A stretch of 15,305 bases of DNA from Caldilineaceae bacterium. Its GTDB lineage: Bacteria > Chloroflexota > Anaerolineae > Caldilineales > Caldilineaceae. The first letter of the stretch is position 1, and every line of letters starts with the position of its first letter. The notes under the pieces were generated by a model. The model made no database searches, was not told the origin of the DNA, and saw only the letters and a program-made list of their open reading frames with translations. Both the position numbers and the translations under genes were made by a program. Shown here in pieces: positions 1 through 9,857 of this stretch. The DNA is taken from assembly GCA_014879855.1 (NCBI GenBank), contig JACSRH010000305.1, positions 1 to 15,305 of the forward strand. Direction: 5' to 3'.

Positions 1-6
1 TCTTCT

Positions 7-1329
<1,323 letters not shown>

Positions 1330-1412
1330 TTTCTTTCTCCTACCTAAACGAAAACGAACGAAGGGCGCGTATCATCAGCGTCGAGACAATTTTGCAACGG
1401 CGCCAACGAACG

Positions 1413-1973
1413 CTATGAAGACAATCGTGTGAAGAGGCGCTCGCCCCATCCTCCATAGACCGGCACGGGGTGAAGCTGAGCGCGCAGCGCGTTGACCATT
1501 CCGGCCAGCCAGGCGAACACCAGTGCAATCGCCGCGGCAATGACAATCGAGAAGCCTGCCATCAGCAACAACGGCCCGCCCAGCGGCAAGAAGATCGGCG
1601 CCAGCCAATTGATCACCAGATAGCTGCCGTAGATGAGTGCAATGGCAACTACCGCCGTGAGCAAAATGGACACCCAGGACCAGCGGCTTTTATAGCGCGC
1701 CGCATGTTGGCGGCGACGAAAAACCGGCGTAAACAACAGAAAGGCGATAGGCACGACATACAGAACCGGGAATTCCACCGAGAGAAAAGCAAAGCTCCAC
1801 CCAATCGCCAGCCAGAGCAACGGCGCCACCACCGCGCCAGCCACCAGCGCCAGCGACTGGCAGGCATGATACAGCGTAAATTTGTCCTTGCGCCGGAAGA
1901 GGATCAACATCAGCGGCCCGATCAAGACGAGCACGTAGCTCAACAGCGCGAGAAAACGGTTTGGTTTTTGCAT
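1413..1973 (-). CDS. Small multi-pass membrane protein, Tic20/DUF4870-like
   Basis: A 186-residue integral membrane protein of unknown function. Hydrophobic segments lie at about residues 7-26, 38-60, 66-83, 100-123 and 130-160, separated by Arg-rich loops (FRRKDK, FRRRQHAARYKSR) that by the positive-inside rule should face the cytoplasm. The N-terminal pattern LSYVLVLIGPLMLILFRRKD, followed by a short Tyr-His-Ala-Cys-Gln stretch, resembles the DUF4870/Tic20-like family ('hydrophobic helix, charged turn, FHAxQ'). I infer that similarity from pattern only. The ATG starts two bases after the TGA of the OppF-type ATPase, with a G-rich stretch (GGGGG) upstream, so translation is probably coupled to the transporter. 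It may be an accessory factor of the island or an unrelated passenger. No catalytic motif is visible. Confidence 0.8.
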   Translation of the reverse strand: MQKPNRFLALLSYVLVLIGPLMLILFRRKDKFTLYHACQSLALVAGAVVAPLLWLAIGWSFAFLSVEFPVLYVVPIAFLLFTPVFRRRQHAARYKSRWSWVSILLTAVVAIALIYGSYLVINWLAPIFLPLGGPLLLMAGFSIVIAAAIALVFAWLAGMVNALRAQLHPVPVYGGWGERLFTRLSS

Positions 1974-1975
1974 AA

Positions 1976-2992
1976 TCAGCCCCCGATGCCGGCCAGATGC
2001 AGCTCTCTGGCGAGATGACAGGCGACAAAATGATCCGGTTCGATCTCCTCCAGCACCGGCTCGACCTCGACGCAGGTGCTCTGGTTGGCGTAGCGGCAGC
2101 GCGGGTGAAAGACACAGCCGGAGGGTGGGTTGGCCGGGCTGGGCACATCGCCCTCCAGGATGATGCGCTGCGTCTTGATGTCCGGGTCCGCGGGCGGCAC
2201 CGCCGACACCAGCGCCTCGGCGTAGGGGTGCAGCGGGTGGCGCAGCAATTCCTCGGAAGGCGACATCTCCACGATCTTGCCGACGTACATGACCGCGATG
2301 CGGTCGGAAATGTGCTCGACCACGGAGAGATCGTGTGCGATAAAGATCAGCGTCAGCCCCAGTTCGTCCTTGAGCCCCTGCAGCAGGTTGAGCACCTGCG
2401 CCTGCACCGATACGTCGAGCGCCGAGACCGGCTCGTCAGCGATGATCAGCCGCGGGCTGAGCGAGAGCGTGCGCGCAATGCCGATGCGCTGGCGCTGGCC
2501 GCCGGAGAATTCGTGTGGGTAGCGTTCCATGTAGTTGGGGTCAAGCCCAACTTCGGTCATCAGCGCGGCGACGCGTTCCTCCATCGCCTTGCCTTTGGCA
2601 ATGCCGTGAATCAGCAGCGGCTCGCCGATCAGATCTTTGACCGTGCGCCGTGGGTTTAGGGAGCTGAAGGGATCCTGAAAGATCATGCGCATCTCGCGGC
2701 GCAACGGCTTGATATCCCTAGCCTTGAGCGTGGCGACATTGATGCGCTCGCCGCGCTCCGTGCGGTACCAGATGTCGCCGGCAGTTGGGTCGTAGAGCCG
2801 CAGCACAGTACGGCCGACCGTGGTCTTGCCACAGCCGCTTTCCCCCACCAGCCCCAGCACCTCGTTGCGTTTTACGGCGAAACTGACGCCATCCACCGCT
2901 TTGATGTGACCGGTCACGCGCTGAAAGAAGCCGGTGCGGATGGGAAAATGCTGCTTCAGGTTGTTGACTTCCAGAATGTACTCATCGTTCAT
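1976..2992 (-). CDS. Oligopeptide/dipeptide-type ABC transporter ATP-binding protein (OppF/DppF-like)
   Basis: Second nucleotide-binding subunit of the OppBCDF-type importer; it pairs with the OppD-like subunit encoded at 8033-9121 to power uptake. Motifs in the 338 residues are Walker A GESGCGKT (50-57), Q-loop Gln106 (IFQDPFSSLNP), signature FSGGQRQRIGIA (162-173), Walker B LIIADEP (182-188), D-loop SALD and switch His220 (FIAHDLS). The C-terminal oligo_HPY-type extension has the usual PSPANPPSGCVFHPRC and four cysteines (C293, C299, C307, C325). Similar Cys clusters carry a [4Fe-4S] centre in some Dpp/Opp ATPases. The start has only a weak ribosome-binding site (GAGACC). It lies 228 nt downstream of the OppC-like gene, across a repeat-bearing spacer, and is followed immediately by the membrane-protein gene. 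The substrate cannot be told from the ATPase; the island context suggests a sugar. Confidence 0.92.
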   Translation of the reverse strand: MNDEYILEVNNLKQHFPIRTGFFQRVTGHIKAVDGVSFAVKRNEVLGLVGESGCGKTTVGRTVLRLYDPTAGDIWYRTERGERINVATLKARDIKPLRREMRMIFQDPFSSLNPRRTVKDLIGEPLLIHGIAKGKAMEERVAALMTEVGLDPNYMERYPHEFSGGQRQRIGIARTLSLSPRLIIADEPVSALDVSVQAQVLNLLQGLKDELGLTLIFIAHDLSVVEHISDRIAVMYVGKIVEMSPSEELLRHPLHPYAEALVSAVPPADPDIKTQRIILEGDVPSPANPPSGCVFHPRCRYANQSTCVEVEPVLEEIEPDHFVACHLARELHLAGIGG

Positions 2993-3220
2993 AGCTTGGT
3001 CTCATATCTACTGCGTGCCGCTTGATAGAACGCGGATGACGCTGATTCGGCGGATGCACGCGGATTTTCTCTTTTCTCAGTTCTCTCCGCGCCTCTCTGC
3101 GTCGAAACTTTTGACAGGCCACGGATTCGACGGATTTGGCGGATTGACACGGATTGCTTCTCTGCGCACCTCTGCCACTCTGCGCCTCTGCGTTAAATTT
3201 CCTCGCCCCTCGCCCCTCGC
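2993..3220. repeat. Intergenic spacer with CGCGGAT-type, CTCTGCG and CCTCGCC repeats
   Basis: The gap between the OppC- and OppF-type genes holds three kinds of short degenerate repeat. At 3031-3063 and 3121-3153 are GGAT-centred units (CGCGGATGACGC, CGGATTTGGCGGATTGACAC). At 3092-3192 the string CTCTGCG recurs, as in CTCTGCGCCTCTGCG. At 3201-3221 there are three exact tandem copies of CCTCGCC, the last base of which is the first plus-strand base of the OppC stop codon. The 12-mer CGCGGATGACGC at 3031-3042 recurs twice at 13513-13533 in another intergenic region, so this looks like an interspersed intergenic repeat family and not chance. No ORF or clear promoter was found here. Confidence 0.7.
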
Positions 3221-4423
3221 CTAATCATTCGCGTATGGATCCGCGGCGTCGCGCAGGCCGTCGCCCAGGAAGTTGAAGCCGAGCACCGCGGCCACGATAA
3301 AGAAAACCGACGCCGCAATCCACGGGTTGAAACCCAGCGTCTGGATCGTCTGCGCGTCGCGCATCATCGTGCCCCAACTGACCAGCGGCTCCTGAATGCC
3401 GATGCCGAGGAAGCTGAGAAAACTCTCGGCCAGGATGATCGTGGGGACCGTCAGCGTCAGCACCACGATGATGTGGCTGAAGGTGTTGGGCAGCAGATGC
3501 TGAAACATGATGCGGCTGTCGGATGCGCCCATTTCCTTGGCCGCCAGCACGAAATCCGTCTCGCGCAGCGCCAGCACCTTGCCGCGCACCTCGCGCGCGA
3601 GCAGCGTCCAGCTCAGCAGCGCAAAGATAAAGGACATTGTCACGAAAACAGCAAACTGATCCCAGGTGATGGGGATGACCGCGGCCAGCGCCATCCACAG
3701 CGGAAGCTGCGGGAAGGATTGCACGAATTCCACGAAACGCTGCGTCCAGTTATCGATGGCGCCGCCGTAGTAGCCGGAGAAGACGCCTACGATCGCACCC
3801 ACCAGCACGGAAATCAGCGTGCCAAAGAGCGCCATTGTCAACGAGATGCGGCCGGCCAGACAGGAGCGACCAAAAATATCGCGACCAAACCGGTCGGTGC
3901 CCAGCAGGAAGAGCTTGGCGTCGCCCGCCACGCCATACAGGTGAATGTTGGCTGGAATCAGCCCCAGGAATTTATATTCCCACCCCTGTACAAAGAAATT
4001 GATTGGATAGCGGATGGTCGTATCGTCCACCCAGGTCGATGTCATATCGGCGTTCAGCGTTTGTTTGCGCTTGTACACAAAGGGTTGAACATGGAACTTC
4101 CCTGCCGAGTCGATGAAATGAATCTGCGTCGGCGGCATAAAACCTTCGCGCATATTGAGCTTGACCGGATCATAGGGCGAAAAGAACTGATAAAAGATCG
4201 CCAACAGAAAGAGCCCGACCACGACCAATCCACCAATGATGGCAACATTGCTGCGCCGAAACTTGCGCCAGACCAGTTCACCGTAGCTTTCGTGGCTGCG
4301 CGCGGTCTGCTGCAACACCGCCGCCAGTTCGGGATCGGCGGTGCGCTCTTTTTCGTCGGGCAGCAGCGGGAATTCCAGCGCCCGATCCTGTTCTATCTCC
4401 TGCATGCGGATGCGTTCACTCAT
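3221..4423 (-). CDS. Oligopeptide-type ABC transporter permease (OppC/DppC-like)
   Basis: Inner-membrane permease of the importer. Residues 1-55 are an acidic cytoplasmic N-terminus, followed by the first membrane helix (about 59-81, OppC_N-type). The segment 84-165 is a long hydrophilic insert, probably extracytoplasmic. The classic OppC entry motif FLLGTDRFGRDIFGR (172-186) leads into the core with about five more helices. The EAA loop that docks on the ATPase is AAKEMGASDSRIMFQHLLPN (294-313), and the C-terminus has the family-typical FLGDGLRDAADP (385-396). At 400 residues it is about 100 longer than E. coli OppC, mainly from the N-terminal tail and the insert. The start follows AAGAGA, 17 nt after the OppB-type stop, so the two permeases are surely co-transcribed and should form a heterodimer. 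Confidence 0.93.
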   Translation of the reverse strand: MSERIRMQEIEQDRALEFPLLPDEKERTADPELAAVLQQTARSHESYGELVWRKFRRSNVAIIGGLVVVGLFLLAIFYQFFSPYDPVKLNMREGFMPPTQIHFIDSAGKFHVQPFVYKRKQTLNADMTSTWVDDTTIRYPINFFVQGWEYKFLGLIPANIHLYGVAGDAKLFLLGTDRFGRDIFGRSCLAGRISLTMALFGTLISVLVGAIVGVFSGYYGGAIDNWTQRFVEFVQSFPQLPLWMALAAVIPITWDQFAVFVTMSFIFALLSWTLLAREVRGKVLALRETDFVLAAKEMGASDSRIMFQHLLPNTFSHIIVVLTLTVPTIILAESFLSFLGIGIQEPLVSWGTMMRDAQTIQTLGFNPWIAASVFFIVAAVLGFNFLGDGLRDAADPYAND

Positions 4424-4440
4424 GATTTGTCTCTTGTCGC

Positions 4441-5439
4441 CTAGCTCAAACGGATGCGCGGGTCGACCAACGCCAGGATAATGTCTGCGATCAGGTTGCC
4501 GGCCACCAGCAGAATGGCGTAGATCATCAGGAAGCCGCCAGACACATAAATGTCCTGGATCGCCAATGAACTGTAAAACATCGGCGCCAAGGTGGGGATA
4601 TTGAGCACGATCGCCGCCTCCAGTTCACCCTGGATCATGTAGGGCAGCACCGTGCCCTGGTACATGATGATGGGATGCAGGGCATTGGGCACGGCATGTT
4701 TATAGATAACCGCGCTCTCGCGCAGCCCTTTGGAGCGTGCGGTCGTCACATACTGCGCATTGAGGTTGTCGAGCAAGTTGCCGCGCATGACGCGCATATT
4801 GCGCGCCACGCCCCCTAGCCCGGCGATCAAGATCACCGGCCAGGCGTACTTCAAAATATCGAAAAACTTGTCAAACGACATGCCGGCAAAGGCGTATTGG
4901 GGCGAGGTGTAGCGACCGATATAGGGATAATTCCACTCGATCACCATGGCGTACATCAAGACCAGCGCCATAAAAAAGCGCGGGATCGAGGTGCCAATAA
5001 AGGCAAGCACCGCCGCCAGATTATCGCCCAGGCTATATTTATGGGTGGCCGCATAGATGCCGATTAACAACCCAAAAAAGGTGGAAATAAAGTGGGCGGA
5101 CAACGCTAGAAAAAGTGTGCGTGGCAAGCGCTCCCAAATCAGTTCGCCGACGTCTTTTTTGTATGCAAACGAATAGCCGAATTTTCCTTCGGTGACGATG
5201 CCTTTGACCCAAATTACATATTGCTCCCAGACAGGTTTGTCCAGTCCATAGATGGCGCGGTACTGATTCGCAGCCGCTTCGGCATCCTTGGCCGACATGT
5301 TGCCCTGGGTCATCAGCGACATCTCGTAGGAAGTGGCGAAATCGCCGGGCGGAAGCTGAATGATGAGGAACGAGACGATGCTGATGCCGATCAACAGCGG
5401 GATGCTGGCAAGCAGACGGCGCAGAATGTAACTGACCAT
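4441..5439 (-). CDS. Oligopeptide-type ABC transporter permease (OppB/DppB-like)
   Basis: Partner permease of the OppC-like subunit. The 332-residue protein begins with the family-typical first helix (MVSYILRRLLASIPLLIGIS, with SFLIIQLPPGD at 23-33). A periplasmic segment containing YGLDKPVWEQYVIW (64-77) and GKFGYSF follows, then five further hydrophobic helices. The EAA loop that contacts the ATPases is TTARSKGLRESAVIYKHAVPN (about 232-252). The C-terminus has DIILALVDPRIRLS, the standard OppB ending. The start is well supported by GAGGT six bases before ATG. It lies 188 nt downstream of the solute-binding gene across a GA/CT-rich foldback region and 17 nt upstream of the OppC gene. Length and topology are normal for the family. 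Confidence 0.94.
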   Translation of the reverse strand: MVSYILRRLLASIPLLIGISIVSFLIIQLPPGDFATSYEMSLMTQGNMSAKDAEAAANQYRAIYGLDKPVWEQYVIWVKGIVTEGKFGYSFAYKKDVGELIWERLPRTLFLALSAHFISTFFGLLIGIYAATHKYSLGDNLAAVLAFIGTSIPRFFMALVLMYAMVIEWNYPYIGRYTSPQYAFAGMSFDKFFDILKYAWPVILIAGLGGVARNMRVMRGNLLDNLNAQYVTTARSKGLRESAVIYKHAVPNALHPIIMYQGTVLPYMIQGELEAAIVLNIPTLAPMFYSSLAIQDIYVSGGFLMIYAILLVAGNLIADIILALVDPRIRLS

Positions 5440-5456
5440 GGGCAGACCTCAATCAT

Positions 5457-5604
5457 AGAGAGGGAGAGACAAGGAGAAGGGGAGAAGAGGAGACAAGAGG
5501 AGGGGGAGACTGGGAGGCAAGTAGGAGAGAAGCCGCAAGCGCGTCCTCAGTTCCTAATCTCCCAATCTCCACTCTCTTAATCTCCGATCTCCTCTTCTTG
5601 CCTC
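5457..5604. repeat. GA/CT-rich imperfect inverted repeat between binding-protein and permease genes
   Basis: The plus strand is almost purely purine-rich at 5457-5533 and pyrimidine-rich at 5544-5604. The arms contain AGAAGAGGAGA (5483-5493) matching TCTCCTCTTCT (5588-5598) as an 11-bp inverted repeat. GAGGCAAG (5514-5521) matches CTTGCCTC (5597-5604) as an 8-bp one. These two pairings overlap, so alternative folds are possible. Short direct repeats such as AATCTCC also recur in the pyrimidine arm. The minus-strand transcript between the binding-protein stop and the OppB start would carry this foldback. It has no U-tract, so it does not look like a standard terminator. Confidence 0.6.
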
Positions 5605-5627
5605 ACAAAAGATCTAACGCAGCTTGA

Positions 5628-7853
<2,226 letters not shown>

Positions 7854-8032
7854 AGTGGAGTTTTCCTTTCACACATTCACTGAAATCACGATCAAAAACA
7901 AAATTTACAGGTCCGACACAACGACTGATCTTGTACGCTTGCGTCCGGGATGAACGCGCCATTCACCTCCTCTTTTCACTCTTTCGCTCAGAAACGCCAC
8001 AGCACCAGGGTTCGTGCTGTTCAAACCATAGC

Positions 8033-9121
8033 TTACCTTGCCAAGGATGCCGCGCGCTCCTCGCTCTCCGCCCCGCGTCTCTGCTCATACAGCCAGCACG
8101 CAGCTTGATGCCCAGGAGCAATTTCACGCAAGACGGGCGGTTCTTCACGACAGATGCGCATGACGTGTGGGCAGCGATCCGCAAAGGCGCAGCCGGGAAT
8201 CTCCGCGGTCGCACTGGGCACCATGCCCTTGATCGGCTCCAGCGTGGCGGACTTGCGCCCGAGCACGGGCACCGACTTGAGCAGTCCTTCTGTGTAAGGG
8301 TGCAGTGGGTGGTGGAAAATGTCGCGCACGGAGCCATATTCGACCACCTGGCCCAGATACATCACGGCCACAAAATCCGCCATCTGCGAGACAACGCCCA
8401 GGTTGTGCGTGATCAGCATGATCGACGATTTGAAATCGTTCTGAAGCTCGCGCATCAGCTCCAGAATCTGCGCTTGCACCGTCACGTCGAGTGCGGTCGT
8501 CGGCTCGTCAGCGATCAAGATGGCCGGGTTGCACGACAGCGCCATCGCAATCATCACGCGTTGGCGCATGCCGCCCGACAACTGGTGTGGATATTGTTTG
8601 ATCCGCCGTTTTGGCTCGCTGATCTGCACCCGCTCCAGCATCTCCAGGGCCCGTTGCTCGGCCTGTGCATCGCTGACACTTTGGTGCAGCTTGATCACCT
8701 CGGTGATCTGGCGGCCAACGCTGAAAAGCGGGTTGAGCGAAGTCATCGGCTCCTGGAAGATCACGGCGATCTCCCCGCCACGAATCTGGCGCATCTCGCC
8801 GCCCGCCGGGTCCAGATCCACGATGTTGATCGGTGCTTCACCCTCTTTGCGATAGAAAAGGATTTCGCCTTCGACAATGCGGCCTGGCGGCGACTTGATC
8901 AATTGCATCACCGACATCGCCGTGATGCTTTTGCCGCAGCCGCTCTCGCCGACAATGCCCAGCACCGACTGCCGCGCCAAGGTCAAGTCCACACCGCGCA
9001 CCGCGCGCACCGTGCCAGTTTCCAGGAAAAAGGAAGTGTGCAGATGTTTGATCTCAAGAATGGGAGACGTGCGGTTGTGGTTCAGGGCTTGGTTGACGGC
9101 AGGTGCGGCTGTCTGTTGCAT
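8033..9121 (-). CDS. Oligopeptide/dipeptide-type ABC transporter ATP-binding protein (OppD/DppD-like)
   Basis: First nucleotide-binding subunit of the importer. From the ATG chosen here (362 residues): Walker A GESGCGKS (58-65), Q-loop Gln123 (IFQEPMTSLNP), signature LSGGMRQRVMIAMAL (181-195), Walker B ILIADEP (201-207), TTALD, and switch His239 (ITHNLGVV). The C-terminal oligo_HPY region has IPGCAFADRC plus further cysteines (C311, C317, C324, C342), a spacing like that in [4Fe-4S]-binding Dpp/Opp ATPases. LSGGMRQR and 'ITHNLG' fit OppD better than OppF. A GTG four codons upstream (9133) would also be in frame but has no ribosome-binding site, while the ATG has GTGGAA just upstream. It precedes the solute-binding gene by 179 nt and follows the receiver gene by 113 nt. 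Confidence 0.92.
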   Translation of the reverse strand: MQQTAAPAVNQALNHNRTSPILEIKHLHTSFFLETGTVRAVRGVDLTLARQSVLGIVGESGCGKSITAMSVMQLIKSPPGRIVEGEILFYRKEGEAPINIVDLDPAGGEMRQIRGGEIAVIFQEPMTSLNPLFSVGRQITEVIKLHQSVSDAQAEQRALEMLERVQISEPKRRIKQYPHQLSGGMRQRVMIAMALSCNPAILIADEPTTALDVTVQAQILELMRELQNDFKSSIMLITHNLGVVSQMADFVAVMYLGQVVEYGSVRDIFHHPLHPYTEGLLKSVPVLGRKSATLEPIKGMVPSATAEIPGCAFADRCPHVMRICREEPPVLREIAPGHQAACWLYEQRRGAESEERAASLAR

Positions 9122-9234
9122 TTTAAGTTCCACGTGTCTAGGAGAGGCTGTACGAAAAAGGACGAGTCGACGCAGCGTTCGCGGCTTTCTGCAATGGAGC
9201 CTTCAGTGCGTTCGACAAGATCATGCGCGACGCC

Positions 9235-9621
9235 TCAATGGCTGGGAAATGGTGCAACATCGTGAAATACTGACTGCAAAGTGTCGTTCAAAGCCTGCGG
9301 CGTCACAGGTTTGATGAGATAAACCGTGGCCCCAAGTTCGGCGCCGCGACGCCGCGCGTCCAGGGTGCTGCACACGATGATCGGCACGTCGCAATAGTGC
9401 GCTGACGTTCGCAGCCTCGTTACGAATCCCCATTCTTCGTCATCCAGCGCGGCGGGCTCCAGCACAATGCTATCGACCTGATGTGTTTCTAGCGCTTCCC
9501 AGGCCGCGCGCTCATCCACGCAAGTGATGACTTGAAAACGACGCTCAAGTCCACGACGGTATAATTCGCGCGTCACTTCATCGATGTCGAGAATCAGCAC
9601 AGTTCGTTTTAGGGACGCCAT
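9235..9621 (-). CDS. Stand-alone receiver-domain protein with Asp-to-Glu phosphosite
   Basis: A 128-residue single-domain response-regulator receiver fold without an output domain. The beta1 motif VLILDIDE keeps Asp12, but the second acidic residue is Ile13. The beta3 motif VDSIVLEPAALDDEEWG aligns with the usual 'PDLVLLDxxMPxMDG' and puts Glu55 at the phospho-accepting Asp position. Beta4 VPIIVCST has Ser85 for the switch Thr/Ser, and beta5 YLIKP keeps Lys104. Phosphorylation at position 55 is therefore unlikely, and Glu may mimic a permanently active state. I chose the ATG at 9621 because it gives a normal 128-residue domain; a TTG start at 9699 would add 26 residues of non-domain sequence. 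The ribosome-binding site is weak. It lies 236 nt after the kinase/AraC gene and 113 nt before the OppD gene, suggesting a role in the same circuit. Confidence 0.82.
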   Translation of the reverse strand: MASLKRTVLILDIDEVTRELYRRGLERRFQVITCVDERAAWEALETHQVDSIVLEPAALDDEEWGFVTRLRTSAHYCDVPIIVCSTLDARRRGAELGATVYLIKPVTPQALNDTLQSVFHDVAPFPSH

Positions 9622-9857
9622 TTCGCACTTATTTTGTGTCGGCCTATCTCGCGTCGGCGGCGCGCTAACCCTCTGTCCCACAGGTGGGTTCCTGCACAAG
9701 CAGCCGCACCGCGCCGACGCACGTGTTGTGGCTTCAACAGCCTGGATGCGAATCCGTAAAAATAAAATAACCGATTTGGAGCGTTTGGAGGCTGTCTTCC
9801 AGTGTAGCGGTCAATTGCGCGCTTGTCTTGGAGAAATCCGACATGGAATTGCACAAT

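Noticed and set aside
7854..8032. Possible promoter or terminator ahead of the solute-binding gene
   Set aside because: AT-rich around 7890-7912, but no convincing -35/-10 pair or hairpin plus T-run could be found on the minus strand.
7931..9265. 444-codon plus-strand open frame covering the OppD-like gene
   Set aside because: It lies opposite a gene with all ABC-ATPase motifs, its translation is His/Arg/Gln-rich with no recognisable domain, and it has no ribosome-binding site; it is a GC-driven shadow frame.
9622..9857. Search for a promoter or small gene in the 236-nt gap between regulator and receiver genes
   Set aside because: There is an AT-rich patch (9757-9777) and a TTGACC on the minus strand, but no -35/-10 pair with acceptable spacing and no ORF with a ribosome-binding site, so nothing was called.
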